From contig JAGCQO010000112.1 in assembly GCA_017965125.1 (NCBI GenBank), forward strand, positions 1-14,315: a stretch of 14,315 nucleotides of DNA, read 5' to 3'. Each line of letters starts with the position of its first letter. Position 1 is the stretch's first letter. This document shows positions 8,089 through 14,315 of the stretch, piece by piece. Under the pieces are notes generated by a model that was not told where the DNA came from, searched no databases, and saw only the letters and a list, made by a program, of their open reading frames with translations. A program made the position numbers and the translations under genes. This DNA comes from Paludibacteraceae bacterium. Its GTDB lineage: Bacteria; Bacteroidota; Bacteroidia; Bacteroidales; Paludibacteraceae.

Positions 8089-9345
8089 TCAATTAGCCTC
8101 AATGTTTTCTTCAAATACCTGCGCATAACACAAATAATACTTGGAAGTTTTCCTCGTCACGGTGTTTGTGTTCAAAAGGTCAGATGCGTCGGATATTTCC
8201 GTCGTGTTTCCGTCTTTTTCTATTATCTGTATCTTGTCGTTGCTTGGGTCGTAGGTTCGGCTTTTCACCTCGCCGCACGAGTACAGGTATTCTATCTCGT
8301 CGTCGCTGTATCCGAGCGCCTTGTACTTCTTCTTTATCTCGTCGCAGAAGGCGTCGAACTCGTTCTCCGTCTCGCCGGTTTTTACTTTGAACAAACGTCT
8401 GTTTATGAGGCTTTTGCACAAGTAGGAGAGTATCTTGTCGTCGCACTGCGACCATTCCTTTCTGGCGCTTATGACGTCGGAGTCGTCGAGGAAGCTGAAT
8501 TTCTCCAGCGCCTCTTGGCTGTTGCGGAATGTCTCTCCGGAAATCCTGTTGCTGATGAAGTATTGCAGTGCTGTGGATGCGTAAAGCTTCTTGCCGCTAA
8601 GGCTCAGTTCCTTCGCGCGGATGAGTATCGATTTGAGCATGTGCTCGGCCGACACGGTGGTCTTGTGGAGGTACACCTGCCAGTACATAAGTCTTCTGGC
8701 TATCAGGAAGTTCTCTGCCGAGTAAATGCCTTTGGCCTCGATCACGAGCTTGTCGTCTTTCACATTGAGCATCTTGATTATTCTTTCTGCTCCGATGCTT
8801 CCTTCCCTCACTCCCGAGAAGAAACTGTCTCTTATCAGATAGTCCAGACGGTCCATGTCCAGCTGGCTGGAGATGAGCTGATGGAAGTATTTCTTGTGGT
8901 ACTCGTTCTTGAATATCTTGATGGCAAGGTCGAGCATTCCGCCGTACTCCTTGTTTATTTTGTTCATCATGATGAGCGTTATCTCCTCATGTTGAAGCTT
9001 TTCCACGATTATGTTCTCTAAAGCGTGCGAGAATGGCCCGTGGCCGATGTCGTGCAGCAGTATGGCTTGCAGTGTGGCTTCCGCTTCCTCGTCGGTTATG
9101 TCGTTGCCTTTGTCCTTGAGCTGGCGCAGCGCCTCGGCTGTGAGGTGCATTGCTCCGAGCGAGTGTATGAACCTCGTGTGGGTGTTGCCGGGGTAAACGA
9201 GAAGCGACAGTCCGAGCTGCTTTATTCGTGTAAGTCTCTGTATGTAAGGGTGCTGCAATAGGTCGTACAGCGACTCGTACGGTAGCGAGATGAACCCCAG
9301 CACGGGGTCGTTTATTATCTTGTTTTTGTTTAGCTTTCTACCCAT
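8089..9345 (-). CDS. HD-domain phosphohydrolase (COG1078 / dNTPase-like)
   Basis: The 418-residue product belongs to the HD-superfamily phosphohydrolases related to dGTPases and SAMHD1; its real substrate is unknown. Metal-site residues are His61 ([12 protein letters not shown]), His98-Asp99 with His102 ([18 protein letters not shown]), and Asp163/Asp165 in [20 protein letters not shown]. Family blocks such as [20 protein letters not shown] and [20 protein letters not shown] are complete. The C-terminal third (about 300-418) is less conserved and ends [17 protein letters not shown]. The open frame extends upstream to 9984, but that part is an out-of-frame shadow of the response regulator; the ATG at 9345 gives [20 protein letters not shown], the normal family N-terminus. 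This start overlaps the last 16 bp of the response regulator gene, suggesting coupled translation. I recall homologues next to lpxD in other Bacteroidales. Confidence 0.9.
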   Translation of the reverse strand: MGRKLNKNKIINDPVLGFISLPYESLYDLLQHPYIQRLTRIKQLGLSLLVYPGNTHTRFIHSLGAMHLTAEALRQLKDKGNDITDEEAEATLQAILLHDIGHGPFSHALENIIVEKLQHEEITLIMMNKINKEYGGMLDLAIKIFKNEYHKKYFHQLISSQLDMDRLDYLIRDSFFSGVREGSIGAERIIKMLNVKDDKLVIEAKGIYSAENFLIARRLMYWQVYLHKTTVSAEHMLKSILIRAKELSLSGKKLYASTALQYFISNRISGETFRNSQEALEKFSFLDDSDVISARKEWSQCDDKILSYLCKSLINRRLFKVKTGETENEFDAFCDEIKKKYKALGYSDDEIEYLYSCGEVKSRTYDPSNDKIQIIEKDGNTTEISDASDLLNTNTVTRKTSKYYLCYAQVFEENIEAN

Positions 9346-10109
9346 TTTAAAAATTCGCTTGCTTTTACTTTGCTTACTATGATGTTCTCTGGTGTCGGCT
9401 GAGACAGCTTCACGACGAGCCTTCTGGTGAAGTAGTGCTCTATGTTCACTATCGCCTTTCGGTTTATTATGAACTGGCGGTTCGCTTTGTAGAAAATCTT
9501 CGGATTGAGCATTCCTTCCAATGTGTCGAGCGTGTGGTTCAGTATGTAGTGCTTGCCGTTGTTGAGCCATGCTGTCACTATTCCGTTCTCGGAGTTTATG
9601 AAGTCGATGTCCTCTGTCTTTATCGGGATTATTTTCTCCTGGAAGTAAACGAGCAGGCTTGTCTTGTAGCTCTTGTCCAGCTGCTGTATCAGTGAGTTTA
9701 TCTGCTGCTGGTAGTCGGTGACTATTTTTTCGTCGCCTTTCACGGTCGCCGGCCTCAGTCTGCTGAACTTCTCTAATCCGCGTGCCAGCTTCTCCTCGTC
9801 TATAGGCTTGAGCAGATAGTCGATTCCGTTGGCGTCGAATGCCTGTATCGCGTATTCGTCGAATGCTGTGCAGAACACTATCGGCGCAGTCACTTTTATC
9901 TGTTTGTATATCTCGAAGCTGAGTCCGTCGGCCAGCTGTATGTCCGAGAAAATGAGGTCGGGCATTTCGTTCTCGTTCAGCCACTCGATGGTTTTGGTCA
10001 CGGTGCCGGTTATGCAGACCACCTGCATGTCGCTTCTTTGCTCCTCGATGAGTTTCTTCAGCTCCTTGGCGGCCTTGATTTCATCTTCTATTATCAGAAT
10101 CCTAATCAT
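9330..10109 (-). CDS. LytTR-family response regulator
   Basis: This 259-residue regulator has an N-terminal receiver domain (1-120) and a C-terminal LytTR DNA-binding domain (about 152-259). In the receiver the acidic pocket is Glu8-Asp9, the phosphorylated residue is Asp56 in LIFSDIQLADG, the switch Thr is Thr81 and the conserved Lys is Lys101 in YLLKPIDEEKL. The LytTR part shows EDIDFINSENGIVTAWLNNG, HTLDTLEGMLNP and ANRQFIINRKAIVNIEHYF, which are typical. It overlaps the histidine kinase gene by 8 bp upstream and the HD-domain gene by 16 bp downstream, so it most likely pairs with that kinase. LytTR regulators bind spaced direct repeats; I could not pick out convincing target repeats in the intergenic sequences here, so its regulon is unknown. 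Confidence 0.95.
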   Translation of the reverse strand: MIRILIIEDEIKAAKELKKLIEEQRSDMQVVCITGTVTKTIEWLNENEMPDLIFSDIQLADGLSFEIYKQIKVTAPIVFCTAFDEYAIQAFDANGIDYLLKPIDEEKLARGLEKFSRLRPATVKGDEKIVTDYQQQINSLIQQLDKSYKTSLLVYFQEKIIPIKTEDIDFINSENGIVTAWLNNGKHYILNHTLDTLEGMLNPKIFYKANRQFIINRKAIVNIEHYFTRRLVVKLSQPTPENIIVSKVKASEFLKWVES

Positions 10110-11241
10110 TTGTCACTCTTTTTATTAATGGAAGCTTTACGGTGAAATCCTTCTCGGTTTTTATTATCTCGATTTCCTTGTCGCTCAGCAGCTGGTATCT
10201 TTTCTTTATGTTGTCAAGTCCGATGCCCAGACTGTCCTCCGACGAGAGTTTCGCCTGCAGGTTGTTGCTTACGACGAGCTTGTCATCGCCTTCGTTGTAT
10301 ATGTTTATGCACAGCGGCGAGTCCATGGAGATCACGTTGTGCTTGGTCGCGTTCTCTATCAGCACTTGCAGGGCTAATGGCGGTATCTGCGTGTAGAGCG
10401 TCTCGTCGTTTATGTTTATGTTTATGTCGAGCGCGTCTTCGAATCTTTCTTTTAATATGTACAGATACGAGTTCGTGAACTCCAGCTCGTCTTTCAGGAA
10501 TACCAGGTCCTCGTCTTTGTATTTGTTGTTGGTCAGCAGATACCTGTACACGTTGCTCAGCTGCGTTATGTAGCTTTTGGTGTTGTTGTCGGTCGCGATG
10601 CACCTGAGCGTGTTGAGCGAGTTGAAAAGGAAGTGCGGGCTTATCTGCTGCTTGAGCAGTTGCAGCTGCGTCTCGAGGTTCTCGTTCTTGGTTTTGCTCA
10701 GTTCGGTCAGTATTATCGACTTCTTCACCTTGTCCGATTCCGACTTTATGATGTAGAAAATAAGTGCGCTGAATGCCGCCGAGTGTATGGCGAGGATTGT
10801 CGCTCTTTTATACAAAGGTATGAAGTCTCTCAACTTGTTGTTTCTCAGTATCCATTCGCTGATTTTCTCGTCGGAGACAAGCGCCTTGCCGGCTTTCATC
10901 AGTATCGCGTCATGCAGCAGGAAAATGCCGGCCGTGATGAGGAACAGCGTGATGAAAAGGAAGACTGTGGTCGTCGTTTTGCCTTCGTCCTGCTTCTTTA
11001 TTATGAACACGCTGAAGCATGTCAGGGTGAGGCAGAGGATGAAATGGTAAATCAGCTGTATCAGCTCATAGCCGATGGAGCTGGTGCCGAGCATGATGAA
11101 GCTCGGGAGGGTGAGCGTGAGTGCGAGGATTATACACAGGTGCATAATCCTGATGTTCGCTTTTTTATGGATTTTCTTTTTGAAATACATTTCGTCATCG
11201 TAATAGGTGGCAAATGTATCACGCATATCTTCTTTGTTCAT
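10102..11241 (-). CDS. LytS/YehU-type sensor histidine kinase
   Basis: This 379-residue inner-membrane kinase belongs to the histidine kinase family with a degenerate catalytic domain that pairs with LytTR regulators. Four hydrophobic segments are visible at about 31-51, 62-81, 91-111 and 147-165; between the third and fourth is a short loop of about 35 residues, so no large periplasmic sensor domain exists. The phosphorylated His is His203 in QQISPHFLFNSLNTLR. The ATPase part has the N-box IENATKHN (Asn297) and a glycine loop SLGIGLDNIKKRYQLL (337-352). A charged, soluble stretch precedes the first membrane segment. The gene begins 35 bp after the pepD stop and its TAG stop overlaps the ATG of the regulator. 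No clear promoter box was found before it, so it may be read through from pepD. The stimulus is unknown. Confidence 0.94.
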   Translation of the reverse strand: MNKEDMRDTFATYYDDEMYFKKKIHKKANIRIMHLCIILALTLTLPSFIMLGTSSIGYELIQLIYHFILCLTLTCFSVFIIKKQDEGKTTTTVFLFITLFLITAGIFLLHDAILMKAGKALVSDEKISEWILRNNKLRDFIPLYKRATILAIHSAAFSALIFYIIKSESDKVKKSIILTELSKTKNENLETQLQLLKQQISPHFLFNSLNTLRCIATDNNTKSYITQLSNVYRYLLTNNKYKDEDLVFLKDELEFTNSYLYILKERFEDALDINININDETLYTQIPPLALQVLIENATKHNVISMDSPLCINIYNEGDDKLVVSNNLQAKLSSEDSLGIGLDNIKKRYQLLSDKEIEIIKTEKDFTVKLPLIKRVTND

Positions 11242-11262
11242 TCTTTTCTTTATAAAGAGGAC

Positions 11263-11282
11263 AAAAAAGCCTATAATCAGGC
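11263..11282 (-). terminator. Weak hairpin plus T run straddling the pepD stop codon
   Basis: On the minus strand GCCTGATTATAGGC forms a 4-bp GCCT/AGGC stem with a 6-nt loop, followed at once by six T. The TGA of pepD lies inside the hairpin. The stem is short, so it may be only a partial terminator or a pause site, limiting how much pepD transcript continues into the kinase gene. Confidence 0.35.
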
Positions 11283-12719
11283 ATTTTCAACAATGTCAAC
11301 GAGTAAATCGTATGTTCGCTCCACCGACGGGATGTTCACTCGCTCGGAAGGGGAGTGCACGCCCTCGAGCGTAGGTCCGAACGAAATCATGTCCAAGTCG
11401 TGGTACTTCCTCAGGAAGACGCCGCACTCGAGTCCTGCGTGTATCACCTTCACGATAGGCGCTTTGCCGTACAGCTTCTTGTAGCTTTCGCAGCACTTTT
11501 TCACGATGTCCGAGCTGAAGTTTGGCTCCCATCCCGGATAGTCCTTGCCATAGGTCGTTTTCGCGCCCATGGCTTCGAACACCCGTCCGACGGCCTTGCT
11601 CGCCATTTCCTTTCGGTCCTCGCCCGGACTCCTCTGGCTTGTCTCTATTATTACGGTGTCGTCCTTGATGCTTATGGCTGCGAGGTTGGTCGATGTGTCC
11701 ACCAGCCCCTCTATCTCGCTGCTCATCTCCAGCACGCCGTGAGGGCAGTCCACGAGCGCCTTTACCAGCCTTTCGCCGACGTCCTTCTTCATCACCTTGT
11801 CGCATCCGGAGTGCGACTCGACTCTTACGTCAACGGCCTTGTCGTCGGTGTTGGCGTATGCCTTCTGCAGCTCGCTCCCGAAGATGTTCGCTGTCCTGAT
11901 GGCGGTCTCTTTCTCGGCGAACGGTATGGCCACTATGGCTTCGGCGTATCTCGGTATGGCGTTCCTCAGGTTTCCGCCCTTTATGTGCGCTATCCTCATG
12001 TCGCATTCCTTGCCGAGTCTGTCAAGGTATTCGCCTAAGATTTTTATGGAGTTTCCTCGGTTCATGTTTATGCATTCACCAGAGTGTCCGCCGACGAGTC
12101 CGCTGACGGTTACCTGGCAGAAGTACATGCTTGCGCCAGCCGCCTCGGTCTCGAACTTCAGCTCTCCGATGGTGTCTCTTCCGCCGGCGCATCCGATGCA
12201 GAACTCGCCTTCCTCTTCGGAGTCTAAGTTTATGAGTGTCTTGGATTTAAGCCAGTTCTCGCGGATGTTTGTCGCGCCGTACAGCCCGGTCTCTTCGTCA
12301 ACCGTGAACAGACATTCGAGCGCGCCGTTCTTTATGTCGCCGGACTTCAGTATGGCCAGCGCCATGGCTATGCCTATGCCGTCGTCGGCGCCGAGCGTCG
12401 TGCCTTCGGCGGTCAGCCATTCGCCTTCGATTTTTGTCTTTATCGGGTCGTTCTCCCAGTCGTGGTTCACGCCTTCGTCCTTCTCGCACACCATGTCCAT
12501 GTGGGCCTGCAGAGCCAGCGACTGACGTCCCTCTTGCCCTTCGGCGGCGCCTTTCCTTATTATCACATTGCCAGCCTCGTCGGTCTCGCTTTCCAATCCG
12601 TGGCTTTTCGCCCAGTTTATGAGATTTTCTCTGATTTTGCCTTCCTTCTTTGAAGGTCTTCCGATTTTCGTTATGTTGTCAAATTCAGCCCAGACCTCTG
12701 ATGCTTTCTGTGTGTTCAT
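11277..12719 (-). CDS. pepD: Aminoacyl-histidine dipeptidase (M20C family)
   Basis: PepD is a cytoplasmic di-zinc peptidase that splits Xaa-His and other dipeptides. The 480-residue length matches E. coli PepD (485). The M20 active-site set is complete: metal ligand His73 and Asp75 in LQAHMDMVCEK, bridging Asp112 in TLGADDGIGIA, catalytic Glu142 and ligand Glu143 in FTVDEETGLYGA, Asp166 in LINLDSEEEGE, and the last His in the C-terminal block TLEGVHSPSERVN. A lid or dimerisation domain lies in the middle (about 190-390, VSGLVGGHSGECINMNRGN onward). No signal peptide is present. The ATG gives MNTQKASEVWAEFDNITKIGRPSKKE, which fits the family start. It is divergent from the OmpH-like gene, with a -7 box 24 bp upstream, and precedes the kinase gene by 35 bp. 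Confidence 0.95.
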   Translation of the reverse strand: MNTQKASEVWAEFDNITKIGRPSKKEGKIRENLINWAKSHGLESETDEAGNVIIRKGAAEGQEGRQSLALQAHMDMVCEKDEGVNHDWENDPIKTKIEGEWLTAEGTTLGADDGIGIAMALAILKSGDIKNGALECLFTVDEETGLYGATNIRENWLKSKTLINLDSEEEGEFCIGCAGGRDTIGELKFETEAAGASMYFCQVTVSGLVGGHSGECINMNRGNSIKILGEYLDRLGKECDMRIAHIKGGNLRNAIPRYAEAIVAIPFAEKETAIRTANIFGSELQKAYANTDDKAVDVRVESHSGCDKVMKKDVGERLVKALVDCPHGVLEMSSEIEGLVDTSTNLAAISIKDDTVIIETSQRSPGEDRKEMASKAVGRVFEAMGAKTTYGKDYPGWEPNFSSDIVKKCCESYKKLYGKAPIVKVIHAGLECGVFLRKYHDLDMISFGPTLEGVHSPSERVNIPSVERTYDLLVDIVENA

Positions 12720-12742
12720 GATGCGACTTTTAAAGTTTTGAA

Positions 12743-12750
12743 CAAATATA
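12743..12750 (-). promoter_or_regulatory. pepD: Candidate Bacteroidota -7 promoter box for pepD
   Basis: The minus strand reads TATATTTG, a full TAnnTTTG match, 24 bp before the pepD ATG. No TTTG is found at the -33 position. The implied leader is short, about 17 nt. Confidence 0.4.
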
Positions 12751-12856
12751 GCGATAAGACTTTTTTATTAATAATGTGGCGTATCTTCTTCTGTTAAAAA
12801 GAGTAAACAAAGAGGTAAATTAACAACGTTACTTATGAAAGGGAATTGATAATTAC

Positions 12857-12864
12857 TACATTTG
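12857..12864 (+). promoter_or_regulatory. Candidate Bacteroidota -7 promoter box for the OmpH-like gene
   Basis: The plus strand reads TACATTTG, a full TAnnTTTG match, 41 bp before the ATG at 12906. The -33 site at the expected spacing is poor. If used, transcription would start near 12871, which excludes the upstream TTG at 12846 as a translation start. Confidence 0.45.
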
Positions 12865-12878
12865 TTTTACTAATCTTG

Positions 12879-12893
12879 TTTTTTGACAAAAAA
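12879..12893 (+). repeat. Perfect A/T inverted repeat in the leader of the OmpH-like gene
   Basis: TTTTTTG and CAAAAAA are exact inverted copies around a single central A. It lies between the candidate -7 box and the ATG. It could be an operator-like site, a weak RNA hairpin or simply low-complexity sequence; no function is claimed. Confidence 0.3.
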
Positions 12894-12905
12894 GACTCTA
12901 AAACT

Positions 12906-13643
12906 ATGAACAACGAAGAACTCAATCCTACTGATTCGTCAAATGACGAATTGAATGTACAAGTCTCTGATGGACAAGATTTCGAGACTCCGTCGAATGA
13001 AGAAGCTCCAAAGAAAGAATGCTTTATGTTAGAGCCTAAATTCCTTTTGGCTACAAACATTTTCCTTTTTATAGCTGTCGTTATTCTTTTCACGCTTCAG
13101 CTCAAGTACAAATCGGACTGTTGCCATGATAACATTCCTGTTTCATGCTGCGCGGCCGATTCCGCTGGACAGGTTAAGTTCCAGGTGGCTTACATCCAGG
13201 TTGACTCATTGCTGACCAACTACCAGTTCGCTAAGCAGGCCAACGAAAGCCTTCTGAAGAAGAGCGAGTCTTCTCGCGCACAGCTCCAGCGCCGCATGCA
13301 GGAGTGGCAGAAGGAAGCGGCTGAATTCCAGAACAAGCTGCAGAACAACGCCTTCCTTTCTCGCGACAGAGCAGAGGCCGAGAACAACCGACTGCTGAAG
13401 AAGCGTCAGGACCTCGAGCAACTCGACGAGCGATTGACCAAGGAACTTCTGCAGGAGCAGCAGAAGCTGAACGAGCAGCTGAAGGACACTGTGAACATCT
13501 TCCTTGCGGAGTACAACAAGACCCACAAGTACAAGATGATTTTGGCTAATACTGTTAATGACAACGTCTTGTTCGCCGAGAAGGAGTGCGACATCACTAA
13601 GGACGTGGTTGACCAGCTGAACGCGCGTTTCGAGAAGAAGTGA
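12906..13643 (+). CDS. OmpH/Skp-family protein with an N-terminal membrane anchor
   Basis: The 245-residue product resembles the OmpH/Skp family, periplasmic chaperones for outer-membrane proteins. Unlike secreted Skp, it has an acidic N-terminal tail (about 1-35, rich in Asp, Glu, Asn and Ser), then one transmembrane helix (about 46-66, FLLATNIFLFIAVVILFTLQ), then the OmpH domain. That domain starts at VAYIQVDSLLTNYQFAKQ (95-112) and continues as long charged helices (about 113-205, likely the coiled-coil tentacles, with LSRDRAEAENNRLLKKRQDL), ending with the returning segment KYKMILANTVNDNVLFAEKECDIT. Topology is probably N-in with the OmpH part in the periplasm. Two Cys pairs, 72-73 and 81-82, directly follow the membrane helix. 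I chose ATG 12906; the frame is open to a TTG at 12846 but that lies upstream of the promoter box. It is the only plus-strand gene in the window. Confidence 0.8.
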   Translation: MNNEELNPTDSSNDELNVQVSDGQDFETPSNEEAPKKECFMLEPKFLLATNIFLFIAVVILFTLQLKYKSDCCHDNIPVSCCAADSAGQVKFQVAYIQVDSLLTNYQFAKQANESLLKKSESSRAQLQRRMQEWQKEAAEFQNKLQNNAFLSRDRAEAENNRLLKKRQDLEQLDERLTKELLQEQQKLNEQLKDTVNIFLAEYNKTHKYKMILANTVNDNVLFAEKECDITKDVVDQLNARFEKK

Positions 13644-13662
13644 AAATCAGAATTCATGGCAT

Positions 13663-13696
13663 AAAAATAGGGGAGCGATTATTCGTTCCCCTTTTT
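13663..13696. terminator. Bidirectional intrinsic terminator between the OmpH-like gene and recN
   Basis: A 9-bp stem with one G-U pair (GGGGAGCGA at 13670-13678 with TCGTTCCCC at 13683-13691) closes a TTAT loop. It is flanked by AAAAA on the left and TTTTT on the right, so it gives a GC-rich hairpin plus T run in both directions. It sits in the 74-bp gap between convergent genes, as expected. Confidence 0.9.
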
Positions 13697-13717
13697 GTTT
13701 CCCTTGCGCTGGCCTTA

Positions 13718-14315
13718 TCATTTCAGCAGTTCCTTTGCGTTCTGTATCGCCGCTTCTGTTATTCCGCTGCCCGAGAGCATTTGCGCTATCTCCTTGACTC
13801 TTTCCTCCTCGCCCAGCATGTCTATCTTGGTCGTCGAGTCTGATTTGTAAACGTGGTAGTGGTTGTTGCCCTTTGAGGCTATCTGTGGGAGGTGGGTGAT
13901 GCAAATCACTTGCATTGAGCCGCCCATGTCTTTCATTATGCGTCCCATCTTGTCGGCCACCTCGCCGCTGATGCCAGTGTCGATTTCGTCGAACACGATT
14001 GTTGGCAACTGGCGTGAGGCTGCCATCTGAGCCTTCAGCGTGAGCATCACTCTTGCGCTTTCTCCGCCTGACGCCCCTTCCTCTATTTTCTGCATCGCGC
14101 CTTTCTCGTTGGCCTAGAACATGAAGCTTATGTCGTCGGCCCCGTCTTTCTCGAGGTCGGCTTTGGGCGTTATTGTGGCTTGGAACCTTACGTTCTCCAT
14201 GCCGAGTTCCTTCAGCAGATTCACTGTCTCTTGCTCTGCGCTTACGGCTCCTTCTTTTCGCCTTGCGGTCAATGCTGCGGCTTTCTCCTCGGCCTCTTTT
14301 CTCTCGCTCTCAAGC
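13718..14315 (-). pseudogene. recN: DNA repair ATPase RecN, 3' part, with an in-frame TAG
   Basis: RecN is an SMC-like ATPase acting in double-strand break repair. Only about 198 codons are in the window; the gene starts beyond the right edge. In one continuous frame the sequence reads ...LLKELGMENVRFQATITPKA, GADDISFMF, then TAG (14114-14116), then ANEKGAMQKIEEGASGGES and on to the end. The second part has the ABC signature (ASGGESARVML), Walker B with D-loop (IVFDEIDTGISGE) and the H-loop (VICITHLPQIASKG). RecN homologues have Ser at the stop position in an FxFSAN motif, so a TCG to TAG change explains it; no frameshift is involved. The ATG at 14095 could in principle restart a 125-residue fragment lacking Walker A. 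Whether this is a true nonsense mutation or a base error cannot be told here. Confidence 0.85.

Noticed and set aside
8042..8092. Longer lpxD from a TTG start at 8092
   Set aside because: The added 17 residues have no family match, the TTG lies upstream of the -7 box and overlaps the stop of the HD-domain gene; ATG at 8041 matches the family.
9346..9984. N-terminal extension of 213 residues on the HD-domain gene
   Set aside because: It runs inside the response regulator in another frame, has low-complexity Arg/Glu/Gln-rich sequence, and the HD family starts at the ATG at 9345.
12846..12905. Longer OmpH-like protein from a TTG at 12846, which would add a hydrophobic, signal-like N-terminus
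   Set aside because: The start is TTG, it precedes the candidate -7 box at 12857-12864, and the region is A/T-rich noncoding in character. The ATG at 12906 still leaves a clear membrane anchor. Kept as a minor alternative only.
12720..12905. Possible LytTR binding repeats (GTT-centred near-matches around 12731 and 12825)
   Set aside because: Each has a mismatch to the known LytTR consensus and they are not spaced as a clean direct repeat, so there is no support beyond chance.
13718..14095. Separate 125-residue protein starting at the ATG at 14095
   Set aside because: It is the C-terminal part of RecN continuing in the same frame from before the TAG; the sequence upstream of it is conserved RecN, so it is a gene fragment, not an independent gene.
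1..14315. Mobile elements, CRISPR arrays, tRNA or rRNA genes, defence or biosynthetic clusters
   Set aside because: No repeat-spacer pattern, transposase, integrase, clover-leaf sequence or unknown gene cluster was recognised; nearly all sequence is accounted for by known housekeeping and envelope families.

Overview
The window looks like ordinary chromosome from a member of the Bacteroidota, most likely order Bacteroidales. The evidence is a fused lpxC/fabZ gene, gene starts without a clear Shine-Dalgarno sequence, -7 promoter boxes of the Bacteroidota type (TAnnTTTG), the lpxD - lpxC/fabZ - lpxA gene order, and a LytS/LytTR two-component pair. All genes but one are on the minus strand. No transposase, integrase, phage gene, CRISPR array, tRNA or rRNA was seen.

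Region by region, in transcription order from high to low coordinates: (1) 13718-14315 holds the 3' part of recN, interrupted by an in-frame TAG. (2) The convergent gene at 12906-13643, the only plus-strand gene, encodes a membrane-anchored OmpH/Skp-family protein; a strong bidirectional terminator separates it from recN. (3) The 186-bp divergent spacer 12720-12905 carries a candidate -7 box for each neighbour. (4) pepD (Xaa-His dipeptidase) is followed by a histidine kinase, a LytTR response regulator and an HD-domain phosphohydrolase; the last three genes overlap end to start. (5) After a 47-bp spacer with its own promoter box comes lpxD - lpxC/fabZ - lpxA - glnS with gaps of 12 to 23 bp, ending in a hairpin terminator. 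It covers lipid A steps plus fatty acid dehydration, with glutaminyl-tRNA synthetase at the distal end. (6) A second promoter box starts a tripartite RND efflux operon in the order outer-membrane channel, lipoprotein adaptor, inner-membrane pump; the pump runs off the left edge.

Functionally much of the window concerns the envelope: lipid A assembly, an envelope chaperone-like protein and multidrug-type export. Added to this are housekeeping functions (tRNA charging, peptide hydrolysis, DNA repair) and one signalling unit whose overlaps suggest that kinase, regulator and HD phosphohydrolase are made together.

No clearly novel multi-gene system was found. The points most worth checking are the recN nonsense codon, the overlapping kinase-regulator-HD unit, the Cys-Cys pairs next to the membrane anchor of the OmpH-like protein, and a hairpin that straddles the pepD stop codon.
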